The position numbers and the translations under genes were made by a program. The notes beneath the pieces were generated by a model. That model was not told the DNA's origin, did no database searches, and saw only the letters and a list, made by a program, of their open reading frames with translations. From the NCBI RefSeq assembly GCF_033118175.1, contig NC_083697.1, forward strand, positions 20,558,001-20,622,000: 64,000 nt of DNA, given 5' to 3'. Shown here piece by piece: positions 29,941 to 41,477 of this stretch. Position 1 is the stretch's first letter. Each line of letters opens with the position of its first letter. The DNA is from Dama dama. Its lineage: Eukaryota; Chordata; Mammalia; Artiodactyla; Cervidae.

Positions 29941-32750
29941 CTTTAAATTGCATTTTATTCTCCTTTTAAGATCTTGGTGAGGAGCACGCATACATATCAA
30001 ATGAAATTGTGTTTATAAAATACAGACTACATAACTCACCATTCTTCTTGGATTACTGCATTTAAATATATGTTTTACTTGGCAGTATCACACCACACCT
30101 GTCAAAAAATGATAGCAATGAGAAAAATCTAACCACTTCCAGGATCAGTTTTGTTCAGAGTAATACTCAGGTTCTGTAATATCCAGATGGAAGCCTCTTG
30201 CAAATATTTTTTCCTTTGTTCCTTGACAGTGAAGAAACCAGTCACTGTCTCAAGACAGTCATGTGTAATGTCTTCATCGCCTATGAAACTTGTATGACAC
30301 ACATGGAAGGTATTTTAGATACATCATGTGTTGGGTGGTTTTTGTATCCAAAGAGATATGGGTTCTTTAGAGACTTAGAAGAGCTTAATTTTCATTATAA
30401 CCTCATGATGTAATCAGAAAAATATTAATATATTCCTTTTGCAATTAAATTAATAAAGTAAGGTGACAAATCTATTTATAAGAAAATATTCTGGATGACT
30501 ATACAACTTGTTCTCTGTGTTGTGTGCATTCGTGAGTATTTGACTTGGTGTGTAGTAGGAGATTAGGAATAATTTCACTTTTAGCTGTGGTTGTGAGAAT
30601 GTGGAAATAAAATCAATTTCTGATCACCACAGACTGAGGATTTGTCATAAAATATTCTCAAGTGATATTTTCTTTGAGGCTGGTAATCCTCTGACATGAA
30701 CCAATGAAGTGAAATCATGGAGGAAAAAGATACACGGTTTGTCTGTATAGCAACCAAATAGTTGGTAGGTGTCACAGCTACTCATTCCGAAAGGAGTCTT
30801 TCTAGAATCTGCCAGATAGTCCCCTTGGAGCTCTGAGCCTTCACAGAGTTCCTTCTGTTGTTGGTTCCTACTGAGGTTGTCATAGGAGAAAAGATAATGT
30901 CTGCTGGTTGATGGAGCGGTGCAGCTTTACTTAGGAAATCTGGCAGAAACAGGGCATTTGTCCTAATATTTTTCATAATGACTTAACATGACAGTTTCAA
31001 GGTGTTAGAAAGCTAACCTGGCCGTATATAGTTCCTATCAGGGAAGGCTATGGTTGTATCTACAGCTAAAATCTCTACAATTAATAGGTATATTCCAGAG
31101 ATGCTGAAATATTAACGTTATGATCTTTTGCTGGGAGCTATGGTAATTTGTAACCATATCTTTCAGGAATTTGTTTGCATCCAAAAATGGGGAAAGGGCT
31201 ATGTGCTGTTGAACCCCAGTCAGTCATTAAATTCCTTGTAATCAGGAGATGAAGAAGTCTGAAATGCCTCTTCTTAGAATTAGCCAAAATAATGAAAGTC
31301 TAATAGATAAAGTTTAGGGCTGTAATCTTTGCCTTTAAGGATGGCTTCACATAAAATGAGATCATCTTGGCTCATGTTAGCCTTAGTAATTCAATTCCCA
31401 GCCTTGGATATCCTTGTGTACTCTCTCTTTTCACAGTGTAAAAGTTTTTTTATGATGTATATTGCTTTTGCAGGTATTCCTCCAAGCAGTTCTTTGCCTT
31501 TCCATAAATTTATAGGGACCATATAACAGTTTAACACATTTAATAAACAGACTTTATATGGAAATAATTTTATGATTTGTAGTGAGTTAAAGTTTATCTT
31601 AAAAAGTTCTGTTTTAGGTTTGCAAAGCAAACGAATCATTAGGTGATTTAAGAGCCCATGGTAATGATAATTTAAATAAAAACTTTAATGTAAACCTTCT
31701 GCTCCAATATTCATTCACTTTTCCTTCAAGCTAAGAGGGAAATCTGGACTATGTACTGGGGGCAGTGTTTAATAAGACAAAACATCTCTTTATGAAATTA
31801 TTTTGCTTACATTTGTAAAAGTGACATCTTAAGAGGCTACTCCTGTAACTGACAAAAGAACAGAGGAGCGGCGGGTCAAACAGCTTTTACTAGGCCATGC
31901 CATCCTGAGTTTGCATTTGTAACTTACAGGTTCACATTTGTTTGGGTCCACATTTTTTGTATAACTTCTTCTTAAGTTTATTTATATAATTTGTTCCTAC
32001 CAGTGCCCTGGGTCATTTATTACACCTATTAACTTCTCTCTCTGAAGAGATTCTGCCAGAATTCCTTAACAACTGTCTTTGAGTCTGTTTCTTCTCTTTT
32101 TAAATTTAAGATCGAGGGTTTGCTGGCATAGTGTGTGTTGAGCCTGTTTTGCTGCTAGTCTGATTATATTTTTCTGTGGATAAACAGAGGTAAAAGTAGT
32201 TCACCAAACTTATCCGTTTTGTGTGTGGAAACACTTTTCAAAAATATAAAACAAAAATTTAAAAAACCTTACATTCAGTGCCAGTTGGGGCAACTTCTTA
32301 ACCTTATATTCAGATGCTTCACTGACTTCTAAGGAGAGATTTCATTTTATATCCTTTATATTCTGTCCATAGGTGGAGATGTGTATTCTTTTGTTATCAT
32401 ACTTTTGCTTTGCTTGAGAAAACCTAGACTGGGAAACCTTCCCTAACCTATTTTTGGCTGAGAGTAACCTGCACTATAATTATCAGGATTCCTGTTTGTT
32501 CAAGTCCATTTCTCTCCTAAAATAATCTCAAAATTATTTAATCATATGGATTAGAAATGTCTAATTAAAATGTAACTTAAAACAGAATAGACTGTTAAAT
32601 GGTGCAGGCAGTTTTAAAATTACATATACATGATACCATATTAGCTGGTTGAGAAAGGAAACATTCTTTAATGTTAAGCAACAGTTTAATATTGTTTCAG
32701 TAAATTTAATTAATGCTATTTTGGAAAATTATGTTGAGGTATTTAAAATG
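29941..32750. other. long stretch without recognised genes
   Basis: About 2.8 kb, A/T-rich, with scattered open frames of 60-82 codons on both strands and no domain in any. I see no repeat I can name, so this is one of the longest unique-looking parts of the window and a fair place to look for conserved non-coding sequence. Confidence 0.4.
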
Positions 32751-33537
32751 ATCAGCCCATTTTTTAATCAGGTTGTTTGTGTTTTGATATTGAGTTGTGT
32801 AAGCAGTTTAAATATTTTGAATCTTAACCCCTTATTGGTCATATCATTAGCAAACATTTTCTCTTATTCATAGTCTTGCATTCAGGCATTTGATCCACTT
32901 TGAGTTGATTTTTGTATATGACGTGAGAAAATGTTCTTATTTTATTCTTTTACATATAGTTGTCCAGTTTTCCCAGTAACACATATTGAAGAGTCTGTTT
33001 GTTTCTCTATGGTATATTCTTTTTGTTTTGTCCATGGTTTCTTTTGCTGTGTGAAAACTTTAAAGTCTAAGTGGGTTTCATTTGTTTGTTTTTGTTTCTT
33101 TTGTCCTAGATCTTTTGTTTCTTTTCTCCTTGATCTTTTGGATCTAGGAGATGGATGCAAAAAAATACTCTTGCAATTAATGTTGAGGAGTGTTTTGCCT
33201 ATATTTTCTTCTAGGAGTTTTATAGTTTCTAGTCTTACGTTTAAATCTTTAATCCACTTTGAGTTTATTTTTGTATATGGTGTGAGAACATGCTTTAATT
33301 TTATTCTTTTACGTATAGATGTCCAGTTTTCCCAGCAGCACTTACTGAAGAGTTTGTCTTCTCTCTGTTGTATATTCTTGCCTCTGTTGTTGTAGATTAG
33401 TTGGCCATAGATGTGTGGGTCTATTTCTGGCCCCTCTGTTCTGTTCCACTGAGCCCCGTTCCTGTTTTTGTGCCAGTACCATATTGTTTTGATTACTGTA
33501 GTTTTGTAGTAAATGGGCCACACAGATAACCAACAGG
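32751..33537 (-). mobile_element. L1 LINE, inverted 5' segment (ORF2 C-terminal part)
   Basis: Minus-strand frame 32942-33523 (193 codons) shows L1 ORF2p C-terminal sequence: KTIWYWHKNRN, then EIDPHIYGQLI, CCWENW, YTKINSKWIKDLNV and ETIKLLEENIGKTL. It lies in opposite orientation to the L1 3' end at 33775-34881, and the two are neighbours in L1 coordinates, as in a 5' inversion. A block of about 145 bp occurs twice (32873-33020 and 33232-33378), so part of the segment is duplicated. Confidence 0.9.
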
Positions 33538-33555
33538 CACAAGAAACAGTGTTTC

Positions 33556-33770
33556 ATTGCTTCCCAGGTGGTGCAGTGGTAAGGAATCTGCCTGCCAATG
33601 CAGGAGATGAAGGAGACTCAAGTTTGATCCCTGGGTCAGAAGAGCCCCTGGAGTAGGAAATGACAACCCACTCCAGTATTCTTGCCTTGGAAATCCCATG
33701 GACAGAGGAGCCTGGGGGGCTACAGTCCATGGGGTTGCAAAGAGTCAGACATGACTAAGCGGCTAGCACA
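33556..33770 (+). mobile_element. Bov-tA SINE at the L1 inversion junction
   Basis: Full-length: 'ttcccaggtggtgcagtggt', 'ctgcctgccaatgcaggaga', 'caacccactccagtattctt', 'gtcagacatgactaagcggc'. It sits between the two oppositely oriented L1 halves. Confidence 0.95.
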
Positions 33771-33943
33771 CTATCATTAGAGAAATGCAAATAAAAATCA
33801 CAGTGAGATATCACTTCACATCATCAGAATGACAATCATCAAAAAGAACACAGACAGCAAATTTTGGCAAGGATCTGGAGTAAAGGGAATCCTAGTACGC
33901 TGTTGATGTGAGTGTAAATTGGTGCAGCCACTATGGAAAACAG
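33771..33943 (+). mobile_element. L1 LINE 3' part, before nested SINE
   Basis: 'agaaatgcaaataaaaatca', 'agtgagatatcacttcacat' and 'ggtgcagccactatggaaaa' are near-consensus ORF2 C-terminal coding DNA, here with stops. It continues at 34165. Confidence 0.92.
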
Positions 33944-34164
33944 GGGGCTTCCCAGGTGGCGCAGCGGGGAAGAAACCGCCTGGCAATGCAGACAATGCAG
34001 GAGATGTGGGTTCGATCCCTAGGTCAGGAAGATTGCCTGGGGTAGGAAATGGAACCCACTCCAGCATTCTTGTCTGAACAATTCCACGGACAGAGGAGCC
34101 TGGCGGGCTACAGTCCATGAGGTCACAAAGAATTGGACATGATTGAACACAGTACAGCATACGT
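33944..34164 (+). mobile_element. Bov-tA SINE nested in L1
   Basis: 'gggcttcccaggtggcgcag' through 'cacgatt'-type end at 'aattggacatgattgaacac'. The L1 word AAAACAG is duplicated at 33937-33943 and 34165-34171, which marks the insertion exactly. The head carries an expanded 'aatgcagacaatgcagg'. Confidence 0.95.
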
Positions 34165-34881
34165 AAAACAGTATGCAGATTCCTCAAAACACTAAAAATA
34201 GAACTACCATATGACCCAGAAATTCCACTCCTGGGTATATATATATGAAGAAAAGGAAAACATTAATTCAAAAAGATACATGTGCCCCAGTGCTCATAGC
34301 AGCATTATTTATAATAGCCAAGATGTGGAAACAACCTAAGTGTCCATCAACAGACGTATGAATAAAAAAGATGTGGTGTACATTTATATATATGTATATT
34401 CATATATGGTATATGAAGATATGGTATATACACACATACATATGGAATATTACTCAGCCATAAAAGAGTGAAATTCTGCCATTTGCAACAACGTGGATGG
34501 ACTTAGAAGATATTATGCCTAGTGAAATAAGTCAGAGGAAGACAAACACTGTATGTTATCACTTGTATGTAGAATTTAAAAAGTAAAACGAATGAATATA
34601 ACAAAACAGAAACAGACTCATAGATATAGAGAACAAACTAGTGGTTACCAGTGGGAGAGGTAAGTGGGTAGGGACAAGAAAGCGGTAAGCAACTAAGAGG
34701 TATAAACTACTATGTATAAGATACATAACCCATAAGGACATATTGTATGACACAGGAATACAGCCAATATTTTATAATAACTTTAAGTGGAGTATAATCT
34801 ATAAAAATATTGAATCACTATATTGTACATCTGAAACAAATATAGTATTGTAAATCAACTATACTTCAATTAAAAGATAAA
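34165..34881 (+). mobile_element. L1 LINE 3' end with tail
   Basis: 'agaactaccatatgacccag', 'cattatttataatagccaag', 'ctcagccataaaagagtgaa', 'ttgtacatctgaaacaaata' and a tail 'ttaaaagataaataa'. A TATATG-rich expansion lies at 34385-34445. The oldest parts of this L1 are diverged, yet the order is intact to the 3' end. Confidence 0.92.
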
Positions 34882-35378
34882 TAAGTCATTAAGCCAATGA
34901 ATTTTTAATAGACTCAGCCACATTTAGAAACTTTTAATATTAAATTCCTGATATCATGGGTTTTAACACAATATTCTGAAAAGATCTTACTTAAAATGTC
35001 TATACATACTGTGTTTTTTCTCTAGGATAGTCTGTGTACATAACTTATTTAAATGAATTTAGTAAAAATCAACACTGATGACTGAATTTAGTAAAAGCAG
35101 CTATATATCATATAATTAGAATTTTTCAACCAGGTATTCTGTGTAATCAGGGATTGTTTGAATTGGATTCCCTTCCTTTCAGAAAAAAATGTTGAGTTAT
35201 CAAGATGATCATGCTTTTAATAAGTATTTTCATAGATTTAATAAATGTTTAATAGCTAGCTTCTAAAGATAAAAAATTATAAAATATACTGCAGTAATAT
35301 ATTTTTTGTCCAAGTTTACATTCTGTTATGTGAGGGTTGCTTTTTGCTGTTCTAGGCATCGGTTCAGACATATTATCC
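34882..35378. other. unassigned A/T-rich DNA
   Basis: No gene or named repeat. Confidence 0.4.
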
Positions 35379-35395
35379 AAATAATATCTTATGAG
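35379..35395 (+). repeat. left TSD of a tRNA-derived SINE
   Basis: AAATAATATCTTATGAG; the right copy at 35508-35524 differs at one base. Confidence 0.9.
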
Positions 35396-35507
35396 GGACT
35401 TCTCTGCTGGTCCAGTGGTTAAGACTTCGCCTTGCAATGCAGGTAGTGAAGGTTTGATCCCAGCTCGGGGATCCCTGCCTCGTGGCCAAAAAAACAAAAC
35501 ATAAAAC
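35396..35507 (+). mobile_element. short tRNA-derived cetartiodactyl SINE (CHR-1-like)
   Basis: 'ggacttctctgctggtccag', 'tggttaagacttcgccttgc', B box 'ggtttgatcccagctc', then 'cgtggccaaaaaaac' and an A-rich tail. A 17-bp TSD with one mismatch brackets it. Same type as 50709-50840. Confidence 0.88.
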
Positions 35508-35524
35508 AAATAGTATCTTATGAG
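35508..35524 (+). repeat. right TSD of the tRNA-derived SINE
   Basis: AAATAGTATCTTATGAG, one mismatch to 35379-35395. Confidence 0.9.
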
Positions 35525-35779
35525 TTTCTTGTACTGTGCATTATGTACTATATACATAAAGGTTGTAAGAATCATATACATGTGAACTATGTTCCTTTCC
35601 AAATTTCTTGTTTTATAAGAGGAGGGGTACAGTTGTGGGCATGTAAATGAAGATTAAGATTAAAGACTACTAGTTGACAGAGACTATTGATCACAAAAAT
35701 TTGCTCTCTCTTTACATAATAATAGAATTATAAGGTAAATTATAAGGTAAACTAAAGACTACACAATGTTAGCTAGAAT

Positions 35780-36060
35780 ATAAGAATGACATGCCCCAAT
35801 CTTTCTCATAGCTGGGAGTATCCATGTATCTAAATTCTTACCAAAGATATATGGGAAGTTAGGTATGACTTTTCTGGACTTGGGCCTTAAGACATACCCA
35901 GTGAGCTGAAAAACAGATGTGTCGATCAAGCTTCTTCCAGGCAGAAGCTGTGCTAGTAGAGGAGCAAGGTGGAAGAGATGTGGTTCATGGGCCGTGTGAA
36001 CTAGAGACGTGTCAACATGGAACACTGTAGCTTTGGACCTCAATGTTACATAACCTTCAC
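35780..36060 (+). mobile_element. possible old retroelement remnant
   Basis: 'gctgggagtatccatgtatc', 'taaattcttaccaaag' and 'ggtggaagagatgtggttca' loosely follow an old mammalian LTR or LINE 3' end also seen at 49.7 kb. Low certainty. Confidence 0.3.
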
Positions 36061-36089
36061 TATACCTAATCTTTGGCTATGAGCGCCTG

Positions 36090-36299
36090 AAGTCATTTAT
36101 TCATGCCCAGCTCTGTGAGGCTGTGGACTGTAGCCCGCCAGGCTCCTCTGCCCATGGGATTCTCTAGGCAAGAATACTGGAGTGGGTTGTCGTGCCCTCC
36201 TCCAGGGAATCTTCCTGACCCAGGGACTGAACCCAGGTCTCTTATGCCTCCTGCCTTGGCAGGCAGGTTCTTTACCACTAGCGCCACCTGGGAAGCCCC
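36090..36299 (-). mobile_element. Bov-tA SINE
   Basis: Tail 'ttattcatgcccagctctgt', body 'aggcaagaatactggagtgg', head 'caggcaggttctttaccact'. Ends 'agcgccacctgggaagcccc', a form whose GCGCCACCTGG word resembles a CTCF half-site. Confidence 0.93.
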
Positions 36300-37019
36300 T
36301 GAGTACCAGAGGCTTAATCATTTAATGTCTCTGTTCAAATCTCTAGCCGGTCTTGGGAGGCTCACAAACTCTTCTCAGCAGGATTGTCGTTGCTCCTATA
36401 GAGTAGTCAAAGCCAATCTTTTTGCTCTGACTTTAATTCTCATGTCCAGCTGTGTCTCCCATTCATAGGATCTTGTTATGTAGCCTTGAAAGTTGTGGAT
36501 ATTGCAGTCATACCCCTCCTGCAAGCCCGGGTGGTCTTCTCCAAGCACATTTTTTCTATGTTTGCTGAGAAGGCTCTGTTCTCATTGTGGTTGCAATGAC
36601 TTTAATAGACATCTCATCATTCCCTTCTCTCTCAAAGGGCAGGCTTGTTAGTTTGTATTTGACTCACATTTTCTATCGTAGAGGAAACTTAGAACCAGTT
36701 CCCTGGGGTAAGACTGGTAGTCCCATTCACCCCTCACCATCAACTGATGCTTTAACATGGAGCCTGAGCCTGGTAGCTGCTGTGCTGTCCTCAGGATTTA
36801 CATAGAAGAATCAACTCATAATGGTATCTTTCTATTACTTTATTAATTAAACTCACCCAAGAATCATTCATTACAACTTCTTCTGTAACATAGTATTTCT
36901 AACCTACTAATATTTTTTCTGTCTTGAAGCAATTGTATGTTGTATTCTTTTGCATTTTAAAAATACACAGATTACTAACTCTTTCTCACCTACTCTGAAT
37001 AAGAAACTTTTTTCTATAA
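36300..37019. other. unassigned DNA
   Basis: No named repeat. A 72-codon plus-strand frame (36587-36805) has no domain. Confidence 0.4.
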
Positions 37020-37215
37020 TGCTTAGGAGGAAGCGTGATACAATAAAAAGAAATTTGGACTTAAAAGTCTAGACCTAGGCACTAATCCCAGCCCTTCTGT
37101 TTACTTACTGTTTGAGCAGGTCAATAAGAGTTATTGGTCTCAGTTTCTTTACCTATAAAATACTATTAATAATTCCTGTCACCCAGAATAGTTGTGCAGG
37201 CTAAATGCTGATCTA
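37020..37215 (+). mobile_element. MIR SINE
   Basis: 'gaaatttggacttaaaagtc', 'aggcactaatcccagccctt', 'ctcagtttctttacctataa' and 'aatagttgtgcaggctaaat' keep MIR head-to-core order. Confidence 0.75.
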
Positions 37216-37249
37216 GACTTAGAATGAGCTCTCTTCAATCACCTTTTAA

Positions 37250-37345
37250 AATTTAATTTATATTTATAAAAATATAAATATATTTAAATATATTTATATA
37301 AAGTATATAAAATTTATGTATTATGTTTAGAAATATAATTTATAG
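37250..37345. repeat. A/T-only low-complexity block
   Basis: Repeated ATATTTATA and TATAAATAT words with strong internal symmetry. A likely DNA-unwinding or cruciform-prone stretch, but simple drift explains it. Confidence 0.8.
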
Positions 37346-37550
37346 TTCTTTAAAGTTTTTTTTAATTGTAGGATAATTGCTTTACAATGTACATTTGACA
37401 GGAATTCAGTCACTTTTATTTTGAAGAGATCATTTGTTTTAAAGACTAAATGATTTTTATGTGCAGAAAATATGCATGTTTAATAAATAGCTATTGTATC
37501 TTAATTGAAAATAAAGATAACTGACTTTCTAATATAATTATTCTGCTTGC

Positions 37551-37718
37551 AATGTGGGAGAACTGGGTTCGATCCTTGGGTTAGAAAGATCCCCTGGAGG
37601 AGGGCATGGCAACCCACTCCAGTATTCTTGCCTGGAGAATCCCCATGGACAGAGGAGCCTGGTGGGCTAAAGTCCATGGGGTTGCAAAGAGTTGGACACA
37701 ACTGAGCAAACTAAGCAC
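37551..37718 (+). mobile_element. Bov-tA SINE, 5' truncated
   Basis: Starts in the tRNA-like head at 'ctgcttgcaatgtgggagaa' and is complete thereafter ('gagggcatggcaacccactc', 'gttggacacaactgagcaaa'). Confidence 0.9.
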
Positions 37719-37737
37719 ATCCTTACTATTTATGTAT

Positions 37738-38530
37738 GGCTATTTAAGTTCAGTTCAGTCGCTCAGTCATGTCTGGCTCTTTGCAACCCCATGGACGGCA
37801 GCACACCAGGCCTCCCTGTCCATCACCAATTCCTGGAGCCTACTCAAACTCATGTCCATTGAGTCACTGATGGCATCCAACCATCTCATCCTCTGTCATC
37901 CCCTTCTCCTGCTACCTTCAATCTTTCCCAGCATCAGGGTCTTTTCCAATGAGTCAGTTCTTCGCATCAGGTGGCTAAAGTATTAGAGTTTCAGCTTCAG
38001 CATCAGTCCTTCCAATGAATATTCCGGACTGATCTCCTTTAGGATGGACTGGTTGGATCTCCTTGTAGTCCAAGGGACTCTCAAGAGTCTTCTCCATCAC
38101 CAAATTTCAAAAGCATCAATTCTTTGGCACTCAGCCTTCTTTATAGTCCAACTCTCACATCCATACCTGACCACTGGAAAACCATAGCTTTGACTAGATG
38201 GAACTTCGTTGGCAAAGTAATGTCTGTGCTTTTTAATATGCTGTCTAGGTTGGCCATAACTTTCCTTCCAAGGAGCAAGCATCTTTTAATTTCGTGGCTG
38301 CAGTCACAATCTGCAGTGATTTTGGAGCCCAATAAAATAAAGTCTGTCACTGTTTCCATTGTTTCCCTGTCTATTTCCCATGAAGTGATGGGACCGGATG
38401 CCATGATCTTAGTTTTCTGAATGTTGAGCTTTAAGCCAACTTTTTCATTCTCCTCTTTCATTTTCATCAAGAGGCTCTTTTGTTCTTCACTTTCTGCCAT
38501 AAGTGTGGTGTCATCTGCATATCTGATTGG
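37738..38530 (-). mobile_element. BovB LINE 3' end (793 bp) with TSD
   Basis: Starts with 'agttcagttcagtcgctcag' and reaches 'ctttctgccataagtgtggt'. Minus-strand frame 38141-38500 (119 codons) reads KLNIQKTKIMASGPI, then DFILLGSKITADCDCSHEI, the segment after the reverse-transcriptase core; a frameshift moves the rest into 38097-38282. TATTTATGTAT at 37727-37737 and 38531-38541 is an 11-bp TSD, so the element is truncated at insertion. Confidence 0.95.
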
Positions 38531-38541
38531 TATTTATGTAT

Positions 38542-39619
38542 ACCTTCCTAGAAAAGAGACTGTTCCTTATTTTAAATGTGTTTTACTTTCACATTTATTT
38601 GCCATTTTAATTTTATCCATGTGTGTGTGTGTAATACATATATTTCCACAGGGGAAAAAAAAACCAATCTGCTCTGAATTTTCACTTGGTTTATTATAGC
38701 ATAATCTGTTTTACATGGTATTTGATTTCTGATTCCTAATCCCACATCAGAAGCTTTACAGCTTGTATTAGATCCAGTAGAAGCTGGTGGATGGTTCAGG
38801 GTACAGGATTTCCCATTTTGCAACATAGACTGTTTTTCAGTAGCCATATGGCTGAGCTACCCACCAAGATGAGTTGATTTAGCTTTCTTAGCTTGAATCT
38901 ACCCCGCTACTCTCTTGGGAGGATATATTCTAAGAATATACTATACTAAGAAGTTTAGCAGGGAGGGAACTGCCACTAAACACTTCTGTTAAGATCATGT
39001 TGGAATCAATGATCTAATCCTGGTAGAAGTGAGTTATTGACTTCTTAATGTATAAGGGAGGCATTGGCTCCTTAAGTGTGGTATGCTCTGCTTCTCCAGG
39101 GAACAGGGAGCTGCTAAAGCCTTAAGGAATGTGAGGAGTTACCTCTTATGGGAGGAGGAACTTGGCTCTTTGAAAGTCACAAAGCAGCTCAGCATTTTTT
39201 TCTTCTGTGCTTTCATCATTTAGGTTTAATATTTAAGAGTGTCATCTATAAAAGAAGCATTCATTTTACATATATTGGCCCTTGTTTGAAGATTCACAAG
39301 TATGGCAATAACCCAAAAGATGAAATAAGAGAAATCTAGCCATAAGGTATTTACAAACTTGGATGACCTATGGGGAACAGAGAAAGATGGTGGTGTCTTC
39401 CTCAGCTTACGAAGAACATATCAAAGGCATTAATTCTTTTTCCAGATGAAAATGGCATTATTTTATTTCTTGATTTGATAGATAATATACAAGTGTATGG
39501 AAAATCCAAACAAAATATATGAGGAAGGGAATATAAATAGCTCCCCGGTACTGTTATTCAGGCTAATGTTTATAGTTTGAGTTTTTGCAAAGATCAATTC
39601 AGATTTTTTTTTTTAGCAA
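38542..39619. other. unassigned DNA
   Basis: About 1.1 kb. A (GT) run of 10 at 38622-38632 and a short A run at 38653. A 91-codon minus-strand frame (38572-38847) has no domain. Otherwise unique-looking. Confidence 0.4.
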
Positions 39620-39712
39620 ACATATGTATATAGAGTTGTATATGTGTATATATGTATATGGTATATGTATGGTGTTTTATATATATATGGTATAAGTATA
39701 TACATATGTCTT
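39620..39712. repeat. (TATATG)n low-complexity repeat
   Basis: About 90 bp of imperfect TATATGTATA words. Confidence 0.9.
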
Positions 39713-39954
39713 TATGTACAGCCTTGGACTATACACCAACAGTTTTATAACTAGGGATTTTGCTCCTTTCCCTTATGCAATTGAGAGTCAGTGACTCAGT
39801 GAGCCATTTTTCATTATGGACTCTAAAGGCCTTCATGACCTATGACAGTAGAAAGTTGAAAACCATAGACTATATCCTGCTTTGTAATAGAGTTTATACT
39901 CAGTGATTTTCAGACCTCTCTATGTCAGTGAATAGATCACCCATTTTTAAGACT

Positions 39955-40076
39955 GTATGCTCATTCATTGTGTAGCTATACTTTGTTTAACCCACTATTC
40001 CACTGATGAACTTTGTGGTTTTTCCATTTTCTTTTCCCTCCTATTATTAACAATGCTTTTAAGAACATTTCTATTT
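39955..40076 (-). mobile_element. old L1 fragment, part 1
   Basis: 'ccactattccactgatgaac' and 'tattattaacaatgctttta' follow an old L1 3' region in reverse complement. Interrupted by BovB at about 40078. Confidence 0.5.
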
Positions 40077-40077
40077 A

Positions 40078-40360
40078 TCAGTTCAGTTCAGTTCAATCGC
40101 TCAGTCATGTCCCAACTCTGCAACCCCACAAACTGCAGCACGCCAGACCTCCCTGTCCATCACCAACTCCCAGAGTCCACTCAAACCCACATCCATCGAG
40201 TCGGTGATGCCACCCAGCCATCTCATCCTCTGTCATCCCCTTCTCCTCCTGCCCTCAATCTTTCCCAGCATCAGGGTCTTTTCCAATGAGTCAGCTCTTC
40301 ACATCAGGTGGCCAAAGTATTGGAGTTTCAGTTTCAACATCAGTCCTTCCAATATTCTTT
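40078..40360 (-). mobile_element. BovB LINE 3' end (283 bp)
   Basis: 'cagttcagttcagttcaatc', 'ccatcaccaactcccagagt', 'catccatcgagtcggtgatg', 'cagcatcagggtcttttcca' and 'gtttcagtttcaacatcagt'. 5' truncated; near consensus. Confidence 0.93.
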
Positions 40361-40555
40361 ATCTCCTTGGGTTATGCTATTACAAGAAGTTTATCTGGGA
40401 CACAGAGAAAACATTTAACATTTATGCATACTGCTACACTGTCTTTCACAAAGACTGTATCATTTGACACTTCCCTCAATAATTTGAATGCCCACAGAAC
40501 ACTGATAATCTTAAAGATTATCAACTGACCAGGTGGAAAGTGGTAAATTGTTTTC
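40361..40555 (-). mobile_element. old L1 fragment, part 2
   Basis: Continues the interrupted L1: 'tctttatctccttgggttat', 'ctgctacactgtctttcaca'. Diverged. Confidence 0.45.
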
Positions 40556-40574
40556 ATTTGCCTTGGATTTATAA

Positions 40575-40838
40575 TGAGGGTGTATAGTTGGTTAGGAGCC
40601 CAGGTTCTGGAGTCTATGTGAATTCAAATCCAATCTTTATCACTTAACAGCTTTCTGACTTTGTGCCAATTATTTAGCCTCTCAATTATCACCAGTTTGC
40701 TCATCTGCAAAATGGTGATAATAACAATATAAACCTTGTACAATTGTTGTGAGGATTAAATGAATTAACACACGTAAAACTCTTACAACATATCCTGGTA
40801 AATTCACTCTCAATAAATGTTAGTTAGCTATTGATATA
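40575..40838 (+). mobile_element. MIR SINE (near full length)
   Basis: 'gagcccaggttctggagtct', 'aacagctttctgactttgtg', 'catctgcaaaatggtgataa', 'tgttgtgaggattaaatgaa', 'ctctcaataaatgttagtta' cover the whole MIR consensus in order. Confidence 0.92.
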
Positions 40839-40859
40839 TTTTCATGTTAATTGCTCTTT

Positions 40860-40986
40860 AATTTTTTATTCATTAATTGTATATTCAAGTTCTTTGGTAT
40901 ACTCTGTGATGTTCCTCTTTTATTTACTGATTTGATAGAGCTCTTTTGTTTTTTTAAATATTTATTGAGATGTTCAATTTACATAT
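40860..40986 (-). mobile_element. possible old L1 fragment
   Basis: 'tcattaattgtatattcaag' and 'gatttgatagagctcttttg' resemble reverse-complement L1. Related words recur at 41645, so one L1 may have been broken up here. Confidence 0.35.
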
Positions 40987-41200
40987 GGACTTCCCAGGTG
41001 GCTCAGTGGTAAAGAATCTGCCTGCCAATGCAAGAGATGCAGGTTTAATCCCTGGGTCGAGAATATTCCCCAGATAAGAAAACGGGCAACCCTCTCCGGT
41101 ATTCTGGTCTGGGAAGTCCCATGGACAGAGGAGTCTGGAGGGCTACAGTCCATGGGGTTGCAAAAGAGTCAGACACGAGTTAGCGACTAAACAACAAAAA
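40987..41200 (+). mobile_element. Bov-tA SINE
   Basis: 'gacttcccaggtggctcagt', 'ctgcctgccaatgcaagaga', 'gtcagacacgagttagcgac' with a tail 'taaacaacaaaaag'. TACATAT on each side (about 40980-40986 and 41203-41209) is a likely TSD. The middle is more diverged than in most copies. Confidence 0.93.
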
Positions 41201-41429
41201 GGTACATATTTTGCCTCAATCATTACCCCAATAAACCTATAAAGAAGATATATTCACCTTGGCATAATGTATAGCAATACAAATTGTATTGTTAGGAGAC
41301 TCTCATCATCCTATGTACCAGAAAAGTAGTACATTTTATACTTTATTGTGAGTATACTGAATAGAGGGCCCTATAAATGACATTGGAGATGTTAAGCATT
41401 AAAATGATTATAGTCCATCTTCCCTTTCT

Positions 41430-41477
41430 CTCTCTCTCTCCCTATGTATATATATATACACATATATATTTATAGTT
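41430..41477 (+). repeat. (CT)n(AT)n microsatellite
   Basis: 'ctttctctctctctctccc' followed by TATATATATATACACATATATAT. Confidence 0.93.

Noticed and set aside
32931..33395. 154-codon plus-strand frame rich in Phe, Leu and Ser that looks like membrane segments
   Set aside because: It is the complement of L1 ORF2; hydrophobic runs come from T-rich antisense DNA.
37606..37986. 126-codon plus-strand open frame
   Set aside because: It runs across a Bov-tA, a gap and the antisense of a BovB, so it is a chance joining of repeats.
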